Source: Scylla paramamosain | Lineage: Eukaryota > Arthropoda > Malacostraca > Decapoda > Portunidae | Assembly (NCBI RefSeq): GCF_035594125.1 | Contig: NC_087155.1 | Location: 3,492,692-3,556,691, forward strand | DNA: 64,000 nucleotides | Reading direction: 5' to 3' | Shown here: positions 13,699 through 25,724 of the stretch, piece after piece | Position numbering within the stretch: position 1 is the first letter of the stretch | Layout of the letters: every line of letters starts with the position of its first letter | Translations under genes and position numbers: made by a program | Notes under the pieces: model-generated | The model's input: the letters and a program-made list of their open reading frames with translations, nothing else | What the model was told of the DNA's origin: nothing | Databases searched by the model: none

Positions 13699-15164
13699 TT
13701 TTTTTTTTATGTAGGAAGGACACTGGCCAAGGGCAACAAAAATCCAATAAAATGCCCACTGAAATGCCATTCCCATAGAAGGGTCAAAGCAGTGGTCAAA
13801 AATTGATGAATAAGTGTCTTGAAACCTCCCTCTTGAAGGAATTCAAGTCATAGGAAGGTGGAAATACAGAAGCAGGCAGGGAGTTCCAGAGTTTACCAGA
13901 GAAAGGGATGAATGATTGAGAATACTGGTTAACTCTTGCGTTAGAGAGGCGGACGGAATAGGGGTGAGAGAAAGAAGAAAGTCTTGTGCAGCGAGGCCGC
14001 GGGAAGAGGGGAGGCATGCAGTTAGCAAGATCAGAAGAGCAGTTAGGATGAAAATAGCGGTAGAACCAGCTAGAGATGCAACATTGCGGCGGTGAGAGAG
14101 AGGCTGAAGACAGTCAGTTAGAGGAGAGGAGTTGATGAGACGAAAAGCTTTTGATTCCAACCTGTCTAAAAGAGCAGTATGAATGGAACCCACCCAGGAC
14201 ATGCGAAGCATACTCCATACATGGACAGATAAGGCCCTTGTACAGAGTTAGCAGCGGGGCGGGGGGAGACGTCTCAGAACACCTAACTTCATAGAAGCTG
14301 TTTTAGCTAGAGATGAGATGTGAAGTTTCCAGTTCAGATTATAAGTAAAGGACAGACCAAGGATGTTCAGTGTAGAAGAGGGGGACAGTTGAGTGTCATT
14401 GAAGAAGAGGGGATAGTTGTCTGGAAGGTTGTGTCGAGTTGATAGATGGAGGAATTGAGTTTTTGAGGCATTGAACAATACCAAGTTTGCTCTGCCCGAA
14501 TCAGAAATTTTAGAAAGATCAGAAGTCAAGCGTTCTGTGGCTTCCCTGCGTGAAATGTTTACCTCTTGAAGGGTTGGACATCTATGAAAAGACGTGGAAA
14601 AGTGCATGGTGGTATCATCAACGTAGGAGTGGATAGGACAAGAAGTTTGGTTTAGAAGATCATTTATGAATAATAAGAAGAGAGTGGGTGACAGGACAGA
14701 ACCTTGAGAAACACCACTGTTAATAGATTTAGGAGAAGAACAGTGACCATCTACCACAGTAGCAATAGAACGGTCAGAAAGGAAACTTGAGATGAAGTTA
14801 CAGAGAGAAGGAGAGAAGCCGTAGGAGGGTAGTTTGGAAATCAAAGCTTTGTGCCAGACTCTATCAGAAGCTTTTGATATGTTCAAGGCAACAGCAAAAG
14901 TTTCACCAAAATCTCTAAAAGAGGATGACCAAGACTCAGTAAGGAAAGCCAGAAGATCACCAGTAGAGCGGCCTTGACGGAACCTATACTGGCGATCAGA
15001 TAGAAGGTTGTGAAGTGATAGATGTTTAAGAATCTTCCTGTTGAGGATAGATTCAAAAACTTTACATAGGCATGAAATTGAAGCAATAGGACGGTAGTTT
15101 GAGGTATTAGAACGGTCACCCTTTTTAGGAACAGGTTGAATGTAGGCAAATTTCCAGCAAGAAG
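13699..15164 (-). mobile_element. 5'-truncated LINE, copy 1 (same family as the intact copies at 32935 and 54711)
   Basis: On the minus strand the segment ends in a poly-A tail (poly-T at 13699-13708) preceded by the family's 3' UTR. It runs back through the C-terminal region and into the reverse transcriptase, then breaks off at 15164 where satellite resumes (taatggtaatgttatt). The YxDD region reads YVDD instead of the family's YADD. The frame is broken several times, including near 14248-14280 and 14870-14886. Truncation at the 5' end is typical of LINE insertion by target-primed reverse transcription. No clear target duplication is visible. Confidence 0.92.
13796..15149 (-). pseudogene. 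LINE ORF fragment: reverse transcriptase and C-terminal part, broken
   Basis: Relics of the LINE polyprotein are spread over several frames. The longest piece, 14248-14886, covers the part after motif A ([12 protein letters not shown], where intact copies have SKAFDRVWH), a [17 protein letters not shown] motif and YVDDTTMHF. The last part, 13796-14211, encodes the family's C-terminal tail in two overlapping frames. The endonuclease domain is absent because of the 5' truncation. It cannot encode a functional enzyme. Confidence 0.88.
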
Positions 15165-16413
15165 TAATGGTAATGTTATTATGTTTCTCTATATAGATTG
15201 CTATTTATGCGCCTTATCGATTTCGTACCTAAGAAAGTCAAAAACACTATTATCATATTTTTCTCATAATGTCTTTTCGTTTTCCCATATAAGGTATTTT
15301 TCGTGCATTTTGAGGTTTTTGTATTTAAGAAGCTTAAACATTCAAAATAGTTTTTTTTTTTTTTTTGTAATGTTATTGTGTATCTCCATGAAGGGTGTTT
15401 TGCATGCGTTTTAGTGTTTTGGTAGGTAAGTTGCTCAAAAAACACTCAAGACACGTTTTTGTTAATGTTTTTTTTTTTTTTTCCATATACGGTGTTTTGC
15501 ATCCTTTTTAGCGTTTTGGTGCCTAACACGCTAATAAACCTCTCAAAAGACATGTTAATAGAAATACTTATTTTCACAATATAGAGTGCTTTAAATGTAT
15601 TTTGGCGTTATAACAACTAACAATGTGAAATATACTCAAAATACACGATCTTGGTAATGTTTTTATATTTCTCCATTTAGAGTGCTATTTATGCGTTTTA
15701 GTGTTTTCATAACTAAGAAGCTTAAGAACACCCATAATACAAGTTTCTCATAATACCCTTTCGTTTTCTAATATAGGGTACTTTCCATGCATTTTAGTGT
15801 TTTTATATGTAACGTGTTCAAAACTCTTTAGATACAAATTTTTGGTAGTTTTTTTATGTTTTAAGTATAGAGTGTTTTGCTTGCGTTTTAGCGTTTCATT
15901 ACGTAAGTAGCTCACAACACTGCAAAGAGACGTTTTTAATAATGTTTTGTTTTCCCACATAGAGTACTTTTCATGCTTTTTTTTATTTTGGTGCGAAGCA
16001 CGCTCATAAACACTCAAAATACACTTTTCTGAAAATCTAATTTCCTTTCCCAATATAGGGTGCTTTGAATGCATTTTGGCGTTTTGGTACCTAACAATGT
16101 GAAATACATTCAAAATTCACGTTTTTGCTAATGTTGTTATGTTTCGCCATATAGAGTGCTATTCATGCGTTTTCACGTTTTGGTACCTAAAGAGCTATAA
16201 ATCTCTCATAATACACGTCCCTCATAATATTCTTTTCTTTCTCCATATAGGATGTTTTCCATGCATTTTTGCGTTTTTGTACGTAACAAATTGAAATACA
16301 CTCAAAATACTTTTTTTTTATAATATTCTATTTTTCCATAAAAGGATTTTTTGCAAGCGTTTTATCGTTTTGGTACGTAACTTGCTGAAAAACATTAAAA
16401 AGAAATTTTTTTA

Positions 16414-16445
<32 letters not shown>

Positions 16446-17682
16446 ATTTATTTTATATTTATTATTGTTATTATTATTTTTTTTTTTTTGTTGTATTCCC
16501 ATATGGGTCGATTTCCATGCTTTTTAGCGTTTTAGTACATAGTATGCTCATGGCGAAAATACATGTTTCTGGAAATCTCGTTTCCTTTCTACATATAGTG
16601 TGCTTTGCAAGCATTTTGGCGTTTGGTACCTGAGAATGTGAAATACACTCAAAATACATGTTTTTTGTAATGTTCGGTTTCTTGATATAAAGTACTAATC
16701 ATTTTTCGTTTTTATACCTAAAAAATAAAAAATAATGCACGTTTCTCATCATGTCTTTTCGTTTTCCTGTAATTTGCATTCATTTTGGCCTTTTTCTACG
16801 TAAGAAACTCAAAACACTCAAAATTCTTGTTTTTTGGCACTGTATATACTCACTATAAAATGTGTTTTACATGCGTTTTGGTAAGTAAAAAAAGAATCAA
16901 TAACACTCAAAGTACGTTTTTCATGTTTTTTTTTTCGCAATACACGGCGATTTCCGTGGTTTTTAGCATTTTGGTGCCTAACACGTAAAAAAAAAAAAAT
17001 CCTAAATTGCATTTCTCAATGCCATTAACTTTCCTTATAACAGGAAGCTTTACATGCATTTTTGGCGTTTTAATACTTAACAATGTGAAAAACACTCAAA
17101 ATACACGTTTTTCGTAATGTTATTCTGTTTCTCGATATAGAGTGCTATTAATGCGCTTAAGTGGTTTGATACCTAAGAAGCTCAAAAATTCTCATAATAC
17201 AACGTTTCTCGTAATGTTTTTTTCTTTCCCCATATGGAGTACTTAGCATGCATTTTGGTCTTTTTGTGCGTAACAAGCTCAAAAACACACAAAATACTTG
17301 TTTTTTTTTTCGTAATTTTATTTTGTTCCTCCATAAAGGGTGCTTTCCATGAGTTTTAGCGTTTTAGTACGTATGTAGCTCAAAAACAGTGAAAAAAGAC
17401 ATTTCTTGTAATGCTGTTTCGTTTTCCCATATAAGGTGATTTCCATGTTTTTTTTCTAGCGTTTTTGTGCCTAACACGCTTATAAACACTCAAAAAACAC
17501 GTTTATGGAAATATCGTTTGCTCTAACCATGTAGGATGGTTTGCGTACATTTTGATGTTTTAGGACCAAGCAAAGTAAAATACATTCAAAATACACGTTT
17601 TTGGTAATGTTGTTCTGTTTCTCCATATAGAGTGCTATTCATGTATTTTTGAGATTTAGTATATAAGCTTAAATATATTAAG

Positions 17683-17683
<1 letters not shown>

Positions 17684-17775
<92 letters not shown>
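17684..17775. repeat. (AT)n microsatellite
   Basis: About 92 bp of AT dinucleotides inside satellite. It is preceded by a small palindrome near 17660-17690 in which tataagctt is mirrored by aagcttata. Confidence 0.96.
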
Positions 17776-17777
<2 letters not shown>

Positions 17778-18798
17778 TATTAAGGCTTTTTCGCGTTTTG
17801 GTACCTAAGAAGCTCAAAAACACTGTTAATACACGTTTCTTATAATTTCCTTTTGTTTTCCCATACAGGGTACTTTACATGTATTTTGGTGTTTTTACAC
17901 GTAAACTAAAAAAAAAAATAATAATAATAATAATAATGCTATTCTGTTTCTCCATTAAGGGAGGTTTGCATGTTTTGCATTTGCATTGCGTTTTGGTTCG
18001 CAACTAGCTTAAAAACAATGAAAAGAGACGTTTTTTATAATGTTTTATTTTCCCATATAGGTTACTTTCAATGTTTTTTTTTTTTTCTACATTTTAGTGG
18101 CTAACACGCCAATAAACACTCGAAAGATATATTTCTGGAAATGCCGTTTCGTTTCACCATAGAGGGTGCTTTGCATGCCTTTTGCTGTTTTGGTACCTAA
18201 TAATGTGAAAAAACACTGGAAGCACACATGTTCTGTTTCTCCATATAGAGTGATATTCAGGCGTTTTATCGTTTTTATAGCTAAGAAGCACTAAAGGACT
18301 CAAAAATTCGTCTGTCGTAATGTTCTTTGGTTTCCCCATATAGTGTACTTTCCATACATTTTGGTTCTTTTGAACGTAATAGGTTCAACCATCAAAATAC
18401 ACATTTCAGGAAAGGTTATTTTGTTTCTCTATGAACGGTGTTTTGCATATGTTTGGTAGGTAAATAGCTAAAAAATAATAATAATAAATAAATAAAAACA
18501 CTCGACACTTATTTTTCCATACATTTTGGCAAAAAACTTTTAAAATATTCCCTGTTGGAAATTTTATTCTTGCTCCGTAAAGGGTGTTTTTTGCATGCGT
18601 TTTACCGTTTTGGTACGTAAGAAGCTCAAAAGCACTTAAAAGACACTTTTTTTTTTTCGTAATGTTGTTTGGTTTATCCATATTGTGTTTTGGTGCATCA
18701 GATGCTCATAAACACTCAAGACACACGTTTTTGGAAATACCGTTTATTTTTCCATTATATGTTGCTTTACATGCATTTTTGCATTTTGATACCTAATA

Positions 18799-18801
<3 letters not shown>

Positions 18802-18888
<87 letters not shown>
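18802..18888. repeat. (AT)n microsatellite, left flank of the telomere palindrome
   Basis: About 87 bp of AT dinucleotides directly abutting the left end of the perfect palindrome at 18889. Confidence 0.96.
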
Positions 18889-18891
<3 letters not shown>

Positions 18892-19185
18892 ACAGTCAAT
18901 ACCTGAATCCAGACAATTTGTAAAGTGACTTATTTTTTCAGGCAATTTGTGAACTGCCTGGTTAGGTTAGGTTAGGTTAGGTTAGGTTAGGTTAGGTTAG
19001 GTTAGGTTAGGTTAGATTAGGTTAGGTTAGGTTAGGTTAGGTTAGGTTAGGTTAGGTTATAACCTAACCTAACCTAACCTAACCTAACCTAACCTAACCT
19101 AACCTAACCTAACCAGGCAGTTCACAAATTGCCTGAAAAAATAAGTCACTTTACAAATTGTCTGGATTCAGGTATTGACTGTAAC
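18889..19185. repeat. perfect palindrome with a head-to-head telomere-repeat core
   Basis: A 71-bp arm (18889-18959, starting gttacagtcaatacctg) is followed by 20 units of GGTTA with one variant (18960-19059). Eleven units of TAACC follow (19060-19114), then the exact reverse complement of the arm (19115-19185). Both sides continue into (AT)n. TTAGG is the ancestral arthropod telomere repeat, and the two arrays meet head to head. Each arm contains a smaller hairpin, CAGGCA...TGCCTG. It could be a fold-back or MITE-like element carrying telomere-like repeats, or a relic of an inverted duplication at a telomere repeat. No coding sequence is present. Confidence 0.93.
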
Positions 19186-19195
19186 ATATATATAT

Positions 19196-19285
<90 letters not shown>
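19186..19285. repeat. (AT)n microsatellite, right flank of the telomere palindrome
   Basis: About 100 bp of AT dinucleotides with a short ACACAC interruption near its left end, abutting the palindrome. Confidence 0.95.
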
Positions 19286-19288
<3 letters not shown>

Positions 19289-20599
19289 TGGTAATGTTCC
19301 ATTTCTCTATACAGAGTGCTATTAAAACGTCTTTTGCGTTTTGTTACCTAAAAGCTCAAAAAAAAAAAAAAACATTAACGTTTATTGTAATGTCTGTTCG
19401 TTATTCCATATAGAGTAATTTGCATGAATTTTGGCGTTTTCCTACGTGCCAATGTGAATAACACTCAAAACACACGTTTTTGGTAATGTTGTTTTGTTTC
19501 TACATAGAGAGTGCTATTCACGCGTTTTAGCGTTTTGTTAACTAAGGAGATCAATAACATTCAAAATATACGCTTCTGATAATATCGTTTTGTCCTATTA
19601 TATAGGGTACTTTGCCTGTATTTTGCTGTTTTTTGTACCTAATAAACTCAAAAGCACTCATTATATTATTATATGTTATTTTGTTTCTCTATAATGGATG
19701 TTTTGTATGCCTTCTATGGTTTTGGTACGTAAGATGCTCAAAAACACACAAAAGACACCTTTTTGTTAATGTTGGTTTGTATTCCAATATAGAGTGCTTT
19801 CTATGCATTTTAGCCTTTTGGTGCCTAAAACGTTCAAAACACTAAAAGACACGTTTCTGGTAATGGCGTTCAGTTTCCCCATTTAGAGTGATCTGCATGC
19901 GTTTTGGCGTTTTGGTAATTATATGAAAAACACTCAAAATATACATTTTTGGTAATGTCGTTTTGTTTCTCCATACGTTTTTCTCCTTATTCATAAAAGG
20001 TGTTTTGAAAGCGTTTTAACGTTTTGATAATGAAGAAGCTTAAAGACACCGTAAGAACACGTTTTTGGTAATGTTTTGTATTCCCATATAGGGAGATCCA
20101 CATGCTTTTTAGCGTTTTGGTGCCTATAACGATAAAAAACAGGGAAAAGGCACGTTTCTGGTAATGTCATTTCGCTTCCTCATAGAAAGAACTTTCTATG
20201 CATTTTGGAGTTTTGGTACCTAACAATGAGAAAAACACTCGAAACACGTTTTTGATAATGTTCTTTTGTTTACACATATAGAGTGCTATTCACACGTTTT
20301 AGCGTTTTATTAAATGTCAATAATACTCATAATGCACGTTACTGGTAATTACGTTTTGTTTCCCCATATCGGGTATTTTGCATGCATTTTACCGTTTTTC
20401 TTTCTAACAGGCTCAAAATTACTCAAATAAAAAAATTTTTGGTAATGCTATTCTGTTTTTCCATAATGCGTATTTTGCGTGCGTTTTATCGGTTTCATAC
20501 GTAAGAAGCTCAAAAACACCCAAAATGCGATTTTTTTGGTAATGTTGTTTTCCATACAGAGTGCTATTCATGTGTTTTAGCATTTTGGCACCTAAGAAG

Positions 20600-20714
<115 letters not shown>

Positions 20715-23700
20715 AAACCACGTTTCTGGAAGTATCGTTTTATTTTTCATGATTTTTTACATTTTGATACCTATCACGTTCAAAAGCAAGTAAAACACAC
20801 GTTTCTAGTAATGTTGCGTTTCCCGTATAGAGTGGTTTTCTTACATTTTTACGATTTTGTACCTAACAATGTGAAAAATCACTGAAAATACACGTTTTTT
20901 GCTAATGTTCTTATGTTTCTCCAAATAGAGTACTATTCAAGCAATTTTCCGTTTCGGTAGCTAAGAAGCTCAAAAACATTTATTATACACGTGTCTCATA
21001 CAAACCTTTTTGTTTCCTCATATAGATTAGTTTGCATCCATTTAGGCGTTTCGATACCTACGAGGTCAAACAATACTCGTTTTTGGTAGCGTTGCTCTGT
21101 TATTTTTCAAATCACATGCTTTGCATGCATTTTGGTGTTTTGGTACATAAGGTGAAAACACTAAAAACTCACGTTTTTTTTTGTGTTGTTCTGTTTTTCT
21201 ATTTAGAGTGTTTTTCACGCGTTTTATTGTTCTGGTACCTAAGAAGCTCAGAAACTCTCATTATACACGTTTCTGGTGATATCATTTCTTTTCCCAATAT
21301 AGAGTACGTTGCATACATTTTGGCGTTTTTGTACGTAAGAAGCTCAAAAACACTGAAAATACTTGTTTTTGGTAATGTTACTCGTCTCCATATAGGGTGT
21401 GTTGCGTGCGTTTTAGCATTTTGGTACGTATTTAGCTCAAAAAATGCAAAAGACTCGTTTTCTTTTCCGATATAGGGTGCTTTCCAATATTTTTAGCGTT
21501 TTGTTGTCTAACATGCACAAAAATACTCAAAAGATACGTTTCTTTTAATGTCGTTTCCTTTTCTCACATTAGGGAGCATTACATGCATTTTGGCGTTTTG
21601 GTACTCAACAGTGTAAAAAAAAAATTTTAAACACTAAAAATAAATGTTTTTGGTAATATTATTGTTTCTCCATATGGAGTGCTATTCAACGCATTTTTTC
21701 TTTTGGGTTCCTAAGAAGCTCAAAAACACTCCAAAAACACGTTTTTCGTAATGCCCTTTTGTTTTCCCATTTAAAGTACTTTGCATGCATTTTGGCGTTT
21801 ATGAACGTAAGCTAAAAAAAAAACTCAAAATATTTGTTTTTGATGTTTCTTTGTGTCTCAATAAAGGGGGATTTGCATGCCTTTTAGCGTTTTGTTAGGT
21901 AAGTACCTCAAAAACACTCATAAGGAACGTTTTTGGTAGTCATTCTGTTTTCCCATAAAGGGTGCTTTCGATACTTTTTAGCGTTTTGTTGTAAAATATG
22001 CACAAAAACACTCATAAGATACGTTTCCTTTAATGTTTCATTTCACCGTAGAGGTTGCTTTGCATGCATTTTGCCGTTTTGTTATCTAATGATGTGAAAA
22101 ACACACAAAATACACAATACACCATTTTGTATTGTTATTGTTTCTCCATATAGAGTGTTATTCATGCGTTTCAGCGTTTGGTACCTAAGAAGCTCAAAAC
22201 CACTCAAAATACGCGTCTCTTGTAAAGTTTAATTTCCCGATGTAGTGTACTTTCAGTACATAATTGCGCTTTAGTACGTAACAAGCTGAAAAAAAAAAAA
22301 CTGATAATGCACGTTTTTGTTAAAAGTTATTATTGTTTCTTTATAAAAGGTGTCTTGCAAATGTTTTAGCGTTTCGGCACGTAAGTAGCTAAAAACACTC
22401 AAAATACACTGTTTGGTAATGATGTTTTGTTTCGCAATACAGATTGCTATTCAAACCTTTTAACATTTTGGTACCTAAGAAGCTTAATAACTCTCATAAT
22501 ACATATTTCTTAATATTATTTTTTTTTTTTTTTTACATTTAGAGTACTTTCCATCCTTTTTATAATTTTTCTATGTAACAAGCTCAAAAACTGAAAATTC
22601 ATGTTTTTGGTAAAGTTACACTGTTTCTTCATAAAGGGTGTTTTCCCTGCGTTTTCGCATTTTTGTACGTAAATAGTTTAAAAACACTGAAAAGACAAAT
22701 ATTTGGTAAAGATGTATCGTTTGGTAGTTTTTTTTTCCAAATAGGGTTTTTTCCGTGCTTTTTAGTCTTCTCGTACCTTCAAAGGACTCTCAAAAGACAT
22801 GTTTTTATAAATGAAATTTTAATTCAAGTTGAGGGTGCTTTGCATGTATTTTGGCGTTTTGATACCTATGGATGTGGAAAACACTCAAAATACATGTTTT
22901 TGATAATGTTCTCTTGCCGAGATAAGAGAAGAAAATTCATGCGTTTTAGCGTTTTGGTACCTAAACGATCCAAAGCACTCATAATATGTATTTCTAGTAA
23001 TGTTCTTTCATTACCTCAAATATGGTTCTTCCCATGCATTTTGTCGTTTTTTTTACGTAACAAGCTAAATAATACTCAAAATACTTTTTTTTTGCGGGGG
23101 TAATGCTATTCTTTCTCCACAAAAGTGATTTGCATGCGTTTTAGCATTTTGTACGTAAGAATATAAAAACACTCAAAGGATACGTTTTCTGTAATGTTTG
23201 GTATTCGCAAACAGGGTGGTTTCCATGGGTTTTAGAGTTTTCGTGTATAACTTGCTCATAATCATAATCTAAAATCATTTTTCTGGAAGTGTCGTTTATT
23301 TTCTCCATATAGGGTGATTTGCCTTCATTTTGGCAGTTTAGTACCTAACAATGCAAAAAAAAACATTCAAAATACACGTTTTTGGTAATGTTTTGTTTCT
23401 CCACATATAATGATATTGAAGTGCTTTTTGCGTTTTAAAACCTAATAAGCTCAAAAGCATTCATAATACAATTTTTTTTTTTTGTAATGTCCTTTCGTTA
23501 ATCCATATATGATGCTTTGCATGAATTTTCTCGTTTTCGTACGTAACACTCATGACACGCTTTTGGTAATGTTGTTCTGTTTCTACACATAGCGTTTTGT
23601 TAGGTAAGGTCAATAACATTCATAATACATGTGTGTGGTAATATCACTATGCTTTACCGTATAGGGTACATTGCAAGCATTTTGCAGTTTCTATACCTAA

Positions 23701-25724
23701 CAAGCTCAAAACACTCAATAATCTTTTTCTCCATAAGAGTGTTTTGCGTGAGTTTTAGAGTTTTGGTATGTTAGCTCAAAAACACACAAAAGACACCTTT
23801 TTGGTAATGTTGTTTTGTTGTCTAAAATAGGGTAATTTCCAAGCATTTTTATTGTTTTGGTGCTTAAAACGCTAAAAAAAAAAATAAATAATAATAATAA
23901 TAATAATAAAAATAATAAAAATACACGTTTCTGGTCATGTCGCTTCGTTTCCCTATATATAGAGTGCTTCACATGTAATTTAGCGTTTCGGTACCTGACA
24001 ATGTAAAAAACACTTAAATTACACGTTTTTCGGTAATGTTCTAATTCTCTATATAGAGTGTTATTCAACGCATTCTCGCGTTTTTTGTACTTAAGAAGCT
24101 CGAAAACATTCCTTATACACGTTTCTCTTAATGTTCTTTCGTTTTCTCATGCATGGTACTTTGTATGCATTCTACCGTCTATGTACATAACAAGCTCATA
24201 AACACTCAAAATACTTGCTTTTTGGTAATGTTACTCTGTGTCTCAGTTAAGGAGATTTTGCATCCATTTTAGCGTTTTGGTAGGTGGGTACCTCAAAAAC
24301 ACTGAAAAGGAACGTTTCTGGTAATGTTTTGTTTTCCAGTATAACGTGTTTTCAATGATTTTCGCATTTTGTTGTCTGACATGCAGAAAAATAATTATAA
24401 GATACGTTTCTTGTAATGTTTCGTTTCCCTGTATCAAAAGTTTTGCAAGCATTTTGGCGTTTTAGTATATAATAAGGTAAAAAAAACTCAAAATCCACAT
24501 TTTTGTTAATGTTCTATTTCTCCACATAGAGTGATATTAACACGTTTTCGCGTTTTGGTACCTAAGAACCTAAAAAAAAAAAAAACACTCATAATATAAG
24601 TCTCTCGTAATGTCTTTCCCTTCATAGAGTACTTTATATGCATTGTGGCATTTTCTACGTAACAAGCTCAAAAACACTGAAAATCCTTGTTTTACATAAT
24701 GTTATATTTCTTCATAAATGGTGTTTTCCATACGTTTTAGCGTTTTGGTACGTAAGAAGTTAAAAGCACTCAAATGACAATTTTTTTTCATATTATTTTT
24801 TTTTTTCTCATAAATATTAATTTCCATGCTTTTTAGTGTTTTAGTGCCTTAGAGGCAAAAAAAGAAAAAAAAAACTGAAAAGACACGTTTCTGGTAATTT
24901 CGTTTCGTTTCCCCATATAGGAGGTTTTGCAGGCATTTTCGGGTTTTAGTACCTAACAATGTAAAATACATTAAAAATACACGGTTTTGGTAATGTTGTT
25001 CTGTTTCACCGTATTCATGAGTTTTTACGTTGTTGTACCTAAGACACTCCTATTACACGTTTCTCGTAAAGTATTTTTGTTTAGAAATATACTATCAATG
25101 CATTTTGGTGTTTATGGACGCTAAAAGAACAACCAAAATAATTGTTTTAGAAAATGTTATTGTGTTTTTCCTTATTTTTTTTATTTATTTTTTTTTTTTT
25201 TGCAGTCATTTTTAAGTTTTAGTACCTAATAATGTAAAATACACTCAAATTACACGTTTTTGGTAATCTTGTTCTCTCTCTCCATATAGAATCCTATTCA
25301 TGCATTTTCACAGTTTGATACTTAAGAAGCTCAAGAAGACTCAAAATATACGTTTTCGAAATTTTTTTTTTTTTTTTTTTCGTCCTCATAAAGGGTACTT
25401 TGTATGTATTGTGGCATTTTTCTACGTGAGAAGCTCAGAAATACTCAAAATACTTTTTTTTTTCTTGGCCATGTTATTCTGTTTCTCCATAAAGGTTGCT
25501 TTGCAAGCGTTTTAGTGTTTTGGTACGTCAGAAGATCAAAAACACTCCAATAAAAGTTTCTGGTAGTTTTCTCTTTCCATAAAGGATGATTTACATGTTT
25601 TTTAGCGTTTTAGTGCCAAACACGTAAAATAAAAAATTAAATAAATAAAAAAAACACGCTTCTGGTAATTTCGTTTTGTTTTCCCAAATAGGGTGTTTTG
25701 CAGGCATTTTTGTGGTTTGCTACC

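Noticed and set aside
13699..15164. LINE copies as host reverse transcriptase or telomerase genes
   Set aside because: They share UTRs, poly-A tails and 5' truncation typical of LINE insertions, and they occur in six copies in this window.
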